Shown here in pieces: positions 7,859-16,980 of a stretch of 64,000 nucleotides of DNA (positions within the stretch are counted from its first letter, which is position 1; each line of letters opens with the position of its first letter). Below the pieces are notes generated by a model. The model was not told the DNA's origin, did no database searches, and worked only from the letters and a program-made list of their open reading frames with translations. The translations under genes and the position numbers were made by a program. The stretch comes from Candidatus Rifleibacteriota bacterium. GTDB lineage: Bacteria > Muiribacteriota > Ozemobacteria > Ozemobacterales > Ozemobacteraceae. The stretch is from contig CAJOND010000022.1 of the NCBI GenBank assembly GCA_905236675.1, positions 101,522-165,521 on the forward strand, written 5' to 3'.

Positions 7859-9673
7859 TTAATTGTTTTCCTTAAAAGGATTATACTCTCTTCCGGACCA
7901 CTCTAATCCTAAATGACTGGAAAATTCCAGTAAATTAAGACGAACAGCATGTGCAAGAATAGAAATACAACCAAGAATTATGTTTAATAAGTGTCCAAAC
8001 ACAAATATTACCGCTTGAAAAATAACACCAACAAACGGAAGTGCAGCTACTATTTCTCCTATACTATTAGAAGCTTCTGCAACTTTACTACCTGCAAGTC
8101 CAACCGCCCAAAGTCTTATATAACTAAGAATATCAGAGAACATATTAGAAGCATTAGAAGCTATAGCAGCAAAGCCTGCACTTATGGTATTAAAAATATT
8201 CTTAGAAGGTTTGGTAAAGAACAAAATTATAACAATAGAAATTTCAAATAACCATAAATAAACAGCTTGTTCTACACCAAACAATGTTATTGGTTTTGAA
8301 AATTCTAAAAAACCAAAGTCACTTTTCGTTACTAAATTACAAATTAACCCATACATTGCCCATAAGAATATTAACCATCCTATTTCACCAACAATAGCTG
8401 TATTTTTTGGAGATTTAATTATTTTCAGTATATGAGCTAATGACAAATGAATAGCTCCTATAAAGAAACATAAATTCTGCCATAATATCATATCTGGATT
8501 TTTGGTTGGGTCATAACCGAAACTCAGTAACCTTTTACCAAAAAATGAGTTAGTAATAATTCCATATACTGTAGTTCCTGCGGTTATAAATATAAGCAAT
8601 TTAAGTAAATTAGGTTCATACCCTTTACTTAATAGTTTCTTATAAAAAACCAATAATGGAATTAATAACAATAGTCCGTATCCAAAATCAGCTAATATAA
8701 AAGAAGCAAAAATTATAAAAGAGGTTAAAAATAGGAAGCTGGTATCAGGTTCATTGTAAGCTGGAATTATTCCCATAAACTTCAACAAAGGACCAAGACA
8801 AGAAGCATATGCATTGTTTTTAAGCTTTGTAGGGGGCATATCTCCTTCTTCTGGTTCTAGAAAATCTATACCTACAGAAATACCTGCTTCTTCAAATTTA
8901 TTCTGCAAATCTTGAGTCTTATCTTCTGGACACCAACCAGTCAGAACAAAAAGTTTGTCTTCGCAGAAAACTCCTGTTTCAACTTCTTTAAAGCGTTTTT
9001 TATTGTCGAGTTTTTTCAAATGAGCTTCGATATCTGCATATCTCTGTTTCAAGCAATGTAAAGCGTGTTCATTATCTTGAATAGATTTATTTATTGTCTG
9101 AATTTCGTCTGATACTTTTGCAAATTCACGTTTAGGTAGAGACAATTCTACGAACTTCTCTGAGAATTTGATTTCTTTTCTAGAAAAACAGGCAACAGCT
9201 TCTGTTTTATTTGATAAGAAAAATTGAGCAGTACATTCGGCTTCTATTTCTTCAGCATTCTTAAAAGAACCTTTTAAGAATGCAAAGTTAATACCTTCAT
9301 TCTTTAAATATTCCAAATCTTTGAGACCGAAGCTACCCCACTTATTAACTTCTTCTAATTCATGATTTACGAGATTAAGCCTGTTTTTAAGTTCATTAAT
9401 ATTTTTATTATGCAACAAAGTTTCTTCTACAAGTCTTGTAGGAGTTCCAGGCGTTTCCAACAAATCATCATCACTACTTTTGTTTAATTGGGAAAGAATA
9501 GAAAGAGCTTGAGCACAGTCTTCATATTCAGAACTTAAGGCTTCTGGAATTTTTATTTTTTCAGGTACAGCGGCATCAACATGCACTAATTCTGCCGATC
9601 TTAATACTGTTAATACTTTTTCCCTGTCTTCTATCTTGCCTGCTAGAAGAATTTTTTTCATTGGTGTAATCAT
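7859..9673 (-). CDS. ntpI: V/A-type ATPase subunit I (a-subunit/stator)
   Basis: 604 residues. The N-terminal cytoplasmic half (1-320, predicted coiled coil around 105-125 and 195-225) forms the peripheral stalk collar; the C-terminal half carries about seven to eight membrane helices. The stretch FSDILSYIRLWAVGLAGSKVA near residue 510 contains the conserved Arg needed for ion transfer opposite the K-ring carboxylate, and LLNIILGCISILAHAVRLNLLEF closes the protein. The start ATG has a GGAGAAT site. It sits between subunits D and K as in other bacterial V-ATPase operons. Confidence 0.93.
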   Translation of the reverse strand: MITPMKKILLAGKIEDREKVLTVLRSAELVHVDAAVPEKIKIPEALSSEYEDCAQALSILSQLNKSSDDDLLETPGTPTRLVEETLLHNKNINELKNRLNLVNHELEEVNKWGSFGLKDLEYLKNEGINFAFLKGSFKNAEEIEAECTAQFFLSNKTEAVACFSRKEIKFSEKFVELSLPKREFAKVSDEIQTINKSIQDNEHALHCLKQRYADIEAHLKKLDNKKRFKEVETGVFCEDKLFVLTGWCPEDKTQDLQNKFEEAGISVGIDFLEPEEGDMPPTKLKNNAYASCLGPLLKFMGIIPAYNEPDTSFLFLTSFIIFASFILADFGYGLLLLIPLLVFYKKLLSKGYEPNLLKLLIFITAGTTVYGIITNSFFGKRLLSFGYDPTKNPDMILWQNLCFFIGAIHLSLAHILKIIKSPKNTAIVGEIGWLIFLWAMYGLICNLVTKSDFGFLEFSKPITLFGVEQAVYLWLFEISIVIILFFTKPSKNIFNTISAGFAAIASNASNMFSDILSYIRLWAVGLAGSKVAEASNSIGEIVAALPFVGVIFQAVIFVFGHLLNIILGCISILAHAVRLNLLEFSSHLGLEWSGREYNPFKENN

Positions 9674-9685
9674 GATTTATTCTCC

Positions 9686-10279
9686 TTAGCCTTTTCCTTT
9701 GGCAATCTTAGAACGGCAAACTGCGGAAGTCTGCTCTTCAGCCAAAGCAATGCGAATCAATTTGATATTATTCTTAGAATTCGGGATCATAACCTTTTCA
9801 AATAAATTGACACGCTGTGTAACTTTTCGTAATTCCTGTTGCAATAAAGTTTCTTGTTCATGAAGAATCTTAACCTGTTCGCGAAGTTCCATCAGACTCT
9901 TAACGAATTCCAAACCTTCATCAAGCCAAGGTGGAGTAGCGAGTCTGGAAAAATCGCAGATTTCATATTCTACAGAAGAAACTACAGGTAAGTCTATACC
10001 TGCAACATTACGATAGCCACGCTGAATACTTTTTACTTTAACAAATCTTGTAACAGGACCAGGCATAGATTCGCTGAACAATAACAACCATTCATCACTA
10101 TGAGCAATTATTTCAGCCATCTTTTCGTCTAATTTGCGAACTTCATTCCGAACTTTCAATATTTCAGACTGAATCTGCTGCTTTTTTAGAGTTAAAGTCG
10201 GCAAAAATCGCTCAAAGCGGTTAAGCTGCTGTCTTTGTTTTAATAACTCTGGCCGAGTTTTTTTGATTTTATCAGCCAT
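9686..10279 (-). CDS. ntpD: V/A-type ATPase subunit D (central stalk)
   Basis: 197 residues, with long N- and C-terminal helices forming an antiparallel coiled coil (RPELLKQRQQLNRFERFLPTL at the start; LHEQETLLQQELRKVTQRVNLFEKVMIP near 140-170). Subunit D is the gamma-like shaft that rotates inside the A3B3 hexamer. The NLFEKVMIPNSKNNIKLIRI motif is characteristic of the family. It is six bases downstream of subunit B. No separate subunit F gene accompanies it. Confidence 0.92.
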   Translation of the reverse strand: MADKIKKTRPELLKQRQQLNRFERFLPTLTLKKQQIQSEILKVRNEVRKLDEKMAEIIAHSDEWLLLFSESMPGPVTRFVKVKSIQRGYRNVAGIDLPVVSSVEYEICDFSRLATPPWLDEGLEFVKSLMELREQVKILHEQETLLQQELRKVTQRVNLFEKVMIPNSKNNIKLIRIALAEEQTSAVCRSKIAKGKG

Positions 10280-10285
10280 AATCTA

Positions 10286-11587
10286 TCACGCCTGTTTCTT
10301 TTTCCAGTATTTTTCGCAAAGATTTGAACGTATACCAGTTTCTCTTGGTTCAAAATGGTCAGATAATAGCTGCCAGCAAGAATCTAATGCATCAAATAAA
10401 CCTACATTATTTGAAAAACTCATTATTTTCTTTTCAAAATCATCGCCGTAAGATAAAAGCTTATTATCCCATTCAGACATTTCAAAACCCATAGCACGTT
10501 TTTCACGTGTTTCACGGCATTTTGAATAAAGCTGTATACAACCGTCCATAATAGCACGATGATCGTCTCTTGTCTTACCGTTAACTTGCTGTTTCAAACG
10601 AGAAAGAGAACCGAATGGGTCGATAACACCACCCTTAAGATAGAACTGACCTTCTGTAATATAGCCTGTGTTATCTGGAACTGGATGTGTAACATCATCA
10701 CCTGGCATTGTTGTAACAGCAATCAAAGTGATTGAACCACCATCTTCAAAAACAACTGCTTTTTCATAACGAGAAGCAAGCTGAGAATACAAATCGCCAG
10801 GATAACCACGGTTAGAAGGAATCTGTTCCATTGTAATAGAAATTTCCTTCAAAGCATTTGCAAAGTTAGTCATATCTGTTAACAGACAGAGAACTTTTTT
10901 GCCTTCTAGTGCAAATTGTTCTGCAACTGTTAATGCTATATCTGGAGTTTGTAGACATTCAACAACAGGGTCTGAAGCAGTATGAATAAACATAATGCTG
11001 TGATCCATTGCGCCGCCTTGTTCTAATCTGTTTTTAAAGAACAAGTATTCATCATATTTTAATCCCATTCCACCTATAATAATAACATCTGCTTCAGCCT
11101 GTAATGCTATTCTTGCAAGAAGTTCATTATATGGTTCGCCAGGAATAGAGAATATTGGCAATTTCTGACCTTCAACCAATGTATTGAAAATATCAATCAT
11201 TGGAATATTTGTCGGAATCATCCTGTTAGGCATAAGTCTTATCGCTGGATTAACAGCAGGTCCGCCAACTTCAACTAAATTGTCAGTTAATTCACCTCTG
11301 CCGTCTCTAGGTTGACCGCTGCCTGAAAAAACACGTCCAAACAGGTCTTCTGAAAAACTGAATCTCATCGAAGAACCTAGGAAAGTTACTTTATCACCTG
11401 TTGAAACACCACGTGTTCCAGCAAAAATTTGTATTGTAGCAGAATCACCATTAACTCTGATGACCTGAGCAAGTGATTTTCCCCATTTACCTTCAACTAC
11501 TGCGAGTTCATCGTAACCTACACCCTTTGCTTTAAGAGTAGCTACGTTACCAGCTAAGTTATCTATTTTGGTGTAATACTTATTCAT
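10286..11587 (-). CDS. ntpB: V/A-type ATPase subunit B (regulatory)
   Basis: 433 residues. The beta-barrel start, [49 protein letters not shown], and [36 protein letters not shown] segments are those of the non-catalytic B subunit; the P-loop is degraded to [10 protein letters not shown] as expected. It alternates with subunit A in the cytoplasmic hexamer. The start overlaps the end of subunit A by four bases (ATGA), giving tight coupling and equal stoichiometry. Confidence 0.95.
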   Translation of the reverse strand: MNKYYTKIDNLAGNVATLKAKGVGYDELAVVEGKWGKSLAQVIRVNGDSATIQIFAGTRGVSTGDKVTFLGSSMRFSFSEDLFGRVFSGSGQPRDGRGELTDNLVEVGGPAVNPAIRLMPNRMIPTNIPMIDIFNTLVEGQKLPIFSIPGEPYNELLARIALQAEADVIIIGGMGLKYDEYLFFKNRLEQGGAMDHSIMFIHTASDPVVECLQTPDIALTVAEQFALEGKKVLCLLTDMTNFANALKEISITMEQIPSNRGYPGDLYSQLASRYEKAVVFEDGGSITLIAVTTMPGDDVTHPVPDNTGYITEGQFYLKGGVIDPFGSLSRLKQQVNGKTRDDHRAIMDGCIQLYSKCRETREKRAMGFEMSEWDNKLLSYGDDFEKKIMSFSNNVGLFDALDSCWQLLSDHFEPRETGIRSNLCEKYWKKKQA

Positions 11588-13314
11588 TTAGCTGCCCCCT
11601 TAGCTGCAAGAGTTTCTTTAACTTTACTTTCGATTTCAGCAAGTTTTTCACTGCCCCATGGAGTATAATTCCAGTTTCTGAATTGTTCTGTCAGAGTAAA
11701 GAATGTATCACGGGCATCGGCTTTGCTAGCAAAAACAAAGTTATAAGCCAATACTTCTGTTACCATATTAAACAGGTATTTTTGTCTTTCTACAGGACAA
11801 GCGGCATCAACTTCGTCAAAAGAGTTCTGCTGCAAATAAACATTATCAAGAAATTCAGATTTTAGATATATGATAAAGTCTTCTATAGAAGTACCTTCTT
11901 CACCTACAACCTGCATCATTTCATTTACAGTCTTACCACGTTTTAAAAAGTCGTGAGCCCAGGCAACTTTTGCAGTATCAATAATACCATCATATTTAGA
12001 CCAGGATTCTAATGGGTCGATAGCCGGGAAACGTCTTGCGTATGATCTTGCATAAGACAAACCTAAGAAAGCACCAACAACTTTAATTGTACCTTGTGTA
12101 ACAGGTTCTTCAAAGTTACCACCAGCAGGGCTGACTGTTCCGCCTATTGTTAGAGAGGCTTTTTTACCGTTCTTCAATTCAACTATACCGCCACGTTCGT
12201 AGAAACGGGCGATTGAACTTTCGAGATAAGCAGGGAATGCTTCTTCACCAGGTATTTCTTCCAAACGACCTGACATTTCACGAAGAGCCTGAGCCCAGCG
12301 AGAAGTAGAGTCAGCAAGCAGAAGAACATTTAAACCAACCTGTCTATAATATTCGCCAAGTGTAACTGCTGTGTAAACAGAAGATTCACGGGCTGCAACA
12401 GGCATACTGGAAGTATTACAGATGATGATTGTTCTTTCAATCAATGTTCGACCAGTTCTTGGGTCTGACAAATGTGGAAATTCACGAAGTGTTTCAACAA
12501 CTTCACCGGCGCGTTCACCGCAAGCTGCTATAATAACGAGGTCAACATCTGCATAACGGCTTGTATTAGACTGCAAAACTGTCTTACCAGCACCGAAAGG
12601 TCCAGGAATACAATAGGTTCCGCCTAGCATTACAGGGAAGAAAGTATCAATAATTCTCTGTTTGGTAACCATAGGAGTTGTCGGAAGCAAGCGTTCTTTA
12701 TATATACCGAGAGGCATACGAACAGGCCACTTCTGAATCATATTAACAGAAATGGTTTCACCATCTTTTTCTAATGTTGCTATTTCATGCTCAACAGTAT
12801 ATTTACCAGCGGGAGCAATGCTTTTTACGGTCCATTCACCACGAAGAGTGAATGGAACCATAATGTTATGATCGAAAATATTTTCTTTTACAAAACCAAG
12901 AACTTCAGCACAAGTTAGAACATCACCCACATTAGCTACCGGGGTAAAATCCCATTCTTTATTACGATCTAAAGCCTTTAAATAATGACCTGGTTCGAGA
13001 AAATTTCCAACTTTCTGGGCCATTTCTACCAATGGGTTTTGAAGGCCATCATAAACCATACCTATAAGACCAGGACCTAATTCAACAGAGAGCAAATCAT
13101 CTGTTACTTCGACTAAATCGCCGACCATAAGTCCACGAGTCAATTCAAAAACCTGCATATCAATCAGGTTTCCTCTAATTCTAATTATTTCTGACATGAG
13201 TTTTACTCCGTCAGATCTGTGACAATAAGCAACTGCATTTTGGGCTACAGAACCATTAACTTCTGCTGTAACCATATTGCCATAAACTGTAACAATTCTA
13301 CCTGTTAAGCTCAC
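11584..13314 (-). CDS. ntpA: V/A-type ATPase subunit A (catalytic)
   Basis: 576 residues. The Walker A loop GPFGAGKT is at 238-245; GERAGEV and the catalytic-type region follow, with [33 protein letters not shown] around 340-370 (Walker B and arginine-bearing segment). The non-homologous region of A subunits is present before the P-loop (about 115-190). It hydrolyses or makes ATP in the A3B3 head. The start codon overlaps the DUF2764 gene stop by four bases. Length is normal. Confidence 0.96.
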   Translation of the reverse strand: MSLTGRIVTVYGNMVTAEVNGSVAQNAVAYCHRSDGVKLMSEIIRIRGNLIDMQVFELTRGLMVGDLVEVTDDLLSVELGPGLIGMVYDGLQNPLVEMAQKVGNFLEPGHYLKALDRNKEWDFTPVANVGDVLTCAEVLGFVKENIFDHNIMVPFTLRGEWTVKSIAPAGKYTVEHEIATLEKDGETISVNMIQKWPVRMPLGIYKERLLPTTPMVTKQRIIDTFFPVMLGGTYCIPGPFGAGKTVLQSNTSRYADVDLVIIAACGERAGEVVETLREFPHLSDPRTGRTLIERTIIICNTSSMPVAARESSVYTAVTLGEYYRQVGLNVLLLADSTSRWAQALREMSGRLEEIPGEEAFPAYLESSIARFYERGGIVELKNGKKASLTIGGTVSPAGGNFEEPVTQGTIKVVGAFLGLSYARSYARRFPAIDPLESWSKYDGIIDTAKVAWAHDFLKRGKTVNEMMQVVGEEGTSIEDFIIYLKSEFLDNVYLQQNSFDEVDAACPVERQKYLFNMVTEVLAYNFVFASKADARDTFFTLTEQFRNWNYTPWGSEKLAEIESKVKETLAAKGAAK

Positions 13315-14018
13315 AGTGCCGTTACCTCCTGTAGGATTTTGCGACCCTTTTCAGGATCTAGGCGCGCATAGCGTTGGAAAATGCGCAATTCAAGCATATA
13401 AGCGACCAATTCATCAGCAGAAAATGAATAACTGGTTGCAAGACTTCTAATAAAATCTAATCTGGAAGCATCAAGAGCTCTTTCTGCTTTCATCGGCTCA
13501 GAGCTTTTTCTATACGAATCAACCAGACTAGAAGTATCATAGCTGTTATCATAACGCATAAAATCTGGTTTTAGTTCATCTTCATCGTATTCTAAGCCAG
13601 CTCTTTTCAAACGGTCTATCATGAGATTAATTCTTAATGAATATTCCCACTTTGCCCATTCAGCCAATATTGAAGAACCTACCTGTTTACCTGTATTAAT
13701 CAGCAAATTAAACCAGGATGAATAAATATCTGTAATCCAGTCAGATTCAGATTTTTCATTAAAAGTATAAAAATCATTCTGAAAATTATCAGGAAGACTC
13801 TTTGGTAGCTCAATCTTAAAAGATTTATTACCCTGCACATAATATTCCAGGGAAAAATCTTTAATTACATCTTCAACACTTAGAATATCGACTAAATAAT
13901 CTAACTTAGTGTTATTTTCTGATTTTAGAAGTCTATATGCTTCATCTATAGAAACCTTATCGCCTAAATTTGCAGGTAGCGATGGCAACAAGGTCAATAA
14001 ATATTCAAAACTTGCCAC
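13311..14018 (-). CDS. DUF2764 family V-ATPase operon protein
   Basis: 235 residues. The N-terminus MASFEYLLTLLPSLP and its place between subunits E and A match the DUF2764 proteins of Chlamydia, spirochaete and Bacteroidetes V-ATPase operons, where they occupy the slot of subunit C. The rest is helical with RAGLEYDEDELKPDFMRYD and a C-terminal LRIFQRYARLDPEKG segment. No membrane helix or signal peptide. A structural role in linking rotor or stalk to the membrane part is inferred from the missing C and F subunits. Confidence 0.8.
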   Translation of the reverse strand: MASFEYLLTLLPSLPANLGDKVSIDEAYRLLKSENNTKLDYLVDILSVEDVIKDFSLEYYVQGNKSFKIELPKSLPDNFQNDFYTFNEKSESDWITDIYSSWFNLLINTGKQVGSSILAEWAKWEYSLRINLMIDRLKRAGLEYDEDELKPDFMRYDNSYDTSSLVDSYRKSSEPMKAERALDASRLDFIRSLATSYSFSADELVAYMLELRIFQRYARLDPEKGRKILQEVTAL

Positions 14019-14038
14019 TATATAAAACCGCCTTTTCT

Positions 14039-14629
14039 TCAGGCTTCAAGTAACTTTTTGAGTTCTGGAGAAAGAAGTTTTCTGAAAGTTTCAGTTAAAG
14101 ATTCATCAGTAACTTCAAATACTTCATTTTCGCCAACAATATGTGCTTCAAAACCAGCTTTCTTTAAACCAGAAGTCAGTTTTGCTGTAGCACCACTATC
14201 TTTAAACGATGCTAATACTACATCTGCAAGAGGTTTAGCAATCTTTTCACTTAAAGCAACTTCCCAATTGCTTCCTACTTGTTGGCTCTTTAATAATTCA
14301 GTAATAGCAACTCTAAGGACTTCTTTTTCGTTTAATGATTCTGCAACTTTACCATTAAGAAGAGTTGTACCTATTTCTTCAATCTTCTTTTTAAGACCAA
14401 TAACTATATCTCTTGCAACCATCCTCATTTCTGATTCAGAAGATGCCTTGTTTTGAGCAATCCTGTTCTGAGCTTCCTTTTCTACCTTTGAAGCTTCTGA
14501 TTTGGCAGAACCGATAATCTTTTCTGCTTCTTTGCGGGCATCAGCGAGAATTTTGGCTGCTTCTTCCTTTGCGGCTTCTATGCCATCTTCTCTGAGTTGT
14601 TTTGCAAAAGAGGCAACATCCGTTCCCAT
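14039..14629 (-). CDS. ntpE: V/A-type ATPase subunit E (peripheral stalk)
   Basis: 196 residues. The first half is a long Ala/Glu/Lys heptad-rich helix (about 10-65: AAKEEAAKILADARKEAEK and similar), the second a globular domain ending FRKLLSPELKKLLEA. This is the stator stalk shape of subunit E. First gene of the operon, with AAGGAGAAA a few bases before ATG and a strong promoter upstream (14676-14704). No separate G/H subunit is visible, so E may pair with an unlinked partner. Confidence 0.88.
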   Translation of the reverse strand: MGTDVASFAKQLREDGIEAAKEEAAKILADARKEAEKIIGSAKSEASKVEKEAQNRIAQNKASSESEMRMVARDIVIGLKKKIEEIGTTLLNGKVAESLNEKEVLRVAITELLKSQQVGSNWEVALSEKIAKPLADVVLASFKDSGATAKLTSGLKKAGFEAHIVGENEVFEVTDESLTETFRKLLSPELKKLLEA

Positions 14630-14675
14630 TATTATTTTCTCCTTAGGTCTTTAACTTTACAAATTTAACTGTAAG

Positions 14676-14704
14676 TATATAACCTTAACTTTGTTTTTTG
14701 TCAA
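14676..14704 (-). promoter_or_regulatory. sigma70-type promoter of the V-ATPase operon
   Basis: On the minus strand TTGACA (complement of 14699-14704) and TATATA (14676-14681) are separated by 17 bases, about 50 bases before the subunit E start. Confidence 0.75.
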
Positions 14705-14856
14705 CCTTTTAACTATTAAGCTTAACAAAAACCTTTGCTAACTCTTTTGTTTATAGGACTTTGTAACCTTATTACTCAATTATCAACATTACTAAAATTA
14801 TATGGCTAAACTTTAATCATAAAATCAGATAAGTCATAACCATGTATTAAAACAAC

Positions 14857-15564
14857 TTAATTCTTCTGATGAGCATCATCTATGATATTATCATCGGGGA
14901 CTATTCCTCTAAATATATCCAAACACTTATCTAAAAAGCCAAGTCTTTCATTGATATTTAATAATTTATCATTAGAAACAATAAAACAGTTTTTAAAACC
15001 CTCGTAAATATAGCCTTTAACGTGTTTTTTCACAAAAGTATTTCTTCTTCCTCTATCAAAAAAATCCCGAACTTTTTCTTCCGATGCACCAAAAAGGATA
15101 AATTTATTAGAAAATTCAGAATCTTCAGTGAAATTAATATCTTCCCCTGCTTTGCTATCAATTATGTGGTCAAACAATATGCTTTCATCTCTAATGTAAA
15201 AATGAGGGAACTTTATGTTTTCCTTACTTATTATACAAATTGTTTTTACAGTAACATTATTAACTCTACCCGATTTAGTACTGTTAGAAAAATCAAATAG
15301 ATAATATTTAAAACCGTTTTTTTCTCCAGACATCAAAGCAATTGCGTTGTTTTCACCATTTTTACTTAACAGAATAGAGCCTTCTTTCGTTATCTCTGGT
15401 AAAAAATCTAATTTAAGCTCAGAATATTCTATTCCGTTCCTTTTACTATAGTATTCTATTTGCTTTTTCCTTTTATTTTCTAATTCTTTTCGTATAAAAT
15501 AAACTACTAAAACGACAACAACAAAAGAAATAAAAACAATTGTTTTATATTCTTCAGGACTCAT
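14857..15564 (-). CDS. membrane-anchored protein of unknown function
   Basis: 235 residues with one N-terminal membrane helix (about 9-24, IVFISFVVVVLVVYFI) followed at once by basic residues, so the bulk is probably cytoplasmic. The rest alternates beta strands (GFKYYLFDFSN, VNNVTVKTICIIS, FYIRDES) and ends in an Asp-rich tail. I do not recognise a family. No Shine-Dalgarno site is obvious at the ATG. It stands alone between the ATPase promoter and the divergent hpf gene, and no function can be assigned. Confidence 0.6.
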   Translation of the reverse strand: MSPEEYKTIVFISFVVVVLVVYFIRKELENKRKKQIEYYSKRNGIEYSELKLDFLPEITKEGSILLSKNGENNAIALMSGEKNGFKYYLFDFSNSTKSGRVNNVTVKTICIISKENIKFPHFYIRDESILFDHIIDSKAGEDINFTEDSEFSNKFILFGASEEKVRDFFDRGRRNTFVKKHVKGYIYEGFKNCFIVSNDKLLNINERLGFLDKCLDIFRGIVPDDNIIDDAHQKN

Positions 15565-15716
15565 ATAAAAAGAAGTTCCCTTCCAGCAAATTCTTAATCA
15601 AATAAGATTACTTACTTCATTCATGAATAACTAATCTTAAATCTTATTTCATCATATTTCAAGTTATAGAAAATATATTAGTTGTAAGTTGGTTTTCTCT
15701 GATTATAATATCTCTC

Positions 15717-15745
15717 TTGACACTAACTTTTTACTATGTTAGTAT
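15717..15745 (+). promoter_or_regulatory. promoter of hpf
   Basis: TTGACA at 15717-15722 and TAGTAT at 15740-15745 with a 17-base spacer. The TTG that could be taken as an upstream start codon of hpf is therefore the -35 box, which supports the ATG at 15804. Confidence 0.7.
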
Positions 15746-15803
15746 CGAACTAGTGACAAAATTTGAGGTACCGTCTATATCCATTTATTACATGGAGGAT
15801 TTT

Positions 15804-16394
15804 ATGCAATTTGTAGTCAAGGGTAAGAATCTTCAACTAACTGAAGCTCTTAAAGACTATTCCGAAAAGAAGCTTTCCGTAACAAAAAAATACTTCGATG
15901 ATGATGTTGAAGTAGATGTAACTCTTGCAGTAAAAGATTCCAAAGATACAAGCCGCAGTAAAGTATGTGAAGTTACTGTATGGGCCAAAGCTATCGGCAA
16001 TCCAATACACGCTCGTGCTGTTTCAGAAGATCTTTATGCTTCAATAGATATGGTCGTAGAAAAAATCGAAAGCCAAGCAAAGAAATACAAAGGGAAAATA
16101 ACTTCTAGAAGAAGAAACAACAAAGGCGTTGACAAACAGGCAACCCATACTATTCTTTCTTTTGGTGAAGACTTTGCCGAAAGAGCAGAACAAGATGCTC
16201 CTGCTGAAGCTAGTCCCAAAATCATACGCAGTGGAACATTCCCAATGCGTCCAATGTATTCTGATGAAGCCGCTGAACAGCTTGAACTTTTTGGTCAAGA
16301 TTTCTTTGTATTTTATAATGCAGAAACAAATAAGGTTAATGTAATCTATCGCCGTGGCGATGGTAATTTCGGTTTGATTGAACCAGAATACTAA
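15804..16394 (+). CDS. hpf: long-form ribosome hibernation promoting factor
   Basis: 196 residues from ATG 15804, chosen because GGAGG lies eight bases upstream and the promoter overlaps the longer frame. The N-terminal S30AE/YfiA domain (1-100: MQFVVKGKNLQLTEALKDYSEKKL, then the basic helix-flanking strands) binds the small subunit decoding region. A linker of about 40 residues joins the C-terminal domain (about 138-196: FPMRPMYSDEAAEQLELFGQDFFVF) that dimerises ribosomes into 100S particles. Cytoplasmic; usually induced in stationary phase. ptsN follows 42 bases later and may be co-transcribed. Confidence 0.93.
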   Translation: MQFVVKGKNLQLTEALKDYSEKKLSVTKKYFDDDVEVDVTLAVKDSKDTSRSKVCEVTVWAKAIGNPIHARAVSEDLYASIDMVVEKIESQAKKYKGKITSRRRNNKGVDKQATHTILSFGEDFAERAEQDAPAEASPKIIRSGTFPMRPMYSDEAAEQLELFGQDFFVFYNAETNKVNVIYRRGDGNFGLIEPEY

Positions 16395-16436
16395 TAGTCA
16401 GTCAGCTCCTTAACAGCTAACGGGAGGAAGTAGTCC

Positions 16437-16892
16437 TTGGAACTTAGTGAATTTATATCACCTCAGTTAACAAAACTAGAATTAACCTCTACTAGCAAGC
16501 TTGATGCAATAAAAGAACTTATTGATATGCTTAATGCTGGTGGTTATCTGACAGATGCAGATGAATTCTTGAAATCTGTTCTTGAAAGAGAAAAAGTTGG
16601 CTCTACCGGTATAGGTAAAGGTATTGCTATACCACATTCAAGGGCGGTTACTGTTAAAGAAGTTGTTGTAGCTATTGGTCGTTCTACAGCAGGAATAGAG
16701 TTTGATGCACTTGACAATCGGCCTGTGCATTTGATTTTTCTTATAGCTGCACCTATAGAATCTGGAGGTCTTTATCTGAAAGCTCTTGCCAGATTATCTA
16801 GACTGCTTCGTTATCAAGAGTTTAGAAACGAGCTTATGGGAGCAGAAAAAGTTGAAGAAATAATTAATATTATTTCTTCCGAAGAAAAATAA
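16437..16892 (+). CDS. ptsN: PTS IIA-like nitrogen-regulatory protein PtsN
   Basis: 151 residues beginning with TTG at 16437, supported by GGGAGG nine bases upstream. A fructose/nitrogen-type EIIA domain spans the whole protein: KLDAIKELIDML, the phosphorylation site His67 in IAIPHSR, and LIFLIAAP. PtsN accepts phosphate from NPr/HPr and controls potassium transport, nitrogen and envelope functions rather than sugar uptake. The hpf-ptsN order is common in proteobacteria downstream of rpoN, which is absent here. Confidence 0.9.
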   Translation: MELSEFISPQLTKLELTSTSKLDAIKELIDMLNAGGYLTDADEFLKSVLEREKVGSTGIGKGIAIPHSRAVTVKEVVVAIGRSTAGIEFDALDNRPVHLIFLIAAPIESGGLYLKALARLSRLLRYQEFRNELMGAEKVEEIINIISSEEK

Positions 16893-16922
16893 AATTCATT
16901 AAAATAATGAAATTCTGAATTT

Positions 16923-16954
16923 ATAAGCGCGGGATTTCTTTAATCTCGCGCTTG
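16923..16954 (+). terminator. hairpin between ptsN and secA
   Basis: AAGCGCG-G-GATT (16924-16935) pairs with AATC-T-CGCGCTT (16941-16952) with one mismatch; the loop is five bases. The following T-rich stretch (TGTAATTTT) is weak, so it may be a terminator or an RNA-stabilising hairpin before the secA ribosome site. Confidence 0.5.
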
Positions 16955-16980
16955 TAATTTTGAAAGGGGTTCTTTTCGTA

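Noticed and set aside
15717..15803. Longer N-terminus of hpf from TTG 15717
   Set aside because: The TTG is the -35 hexamer of a good promoter; GGAGG points to ATG 15804.
16960..16980. TTG start for secA
   Set aside because: It overlaps the AAAGGGG site that serves the ATG at 16981.
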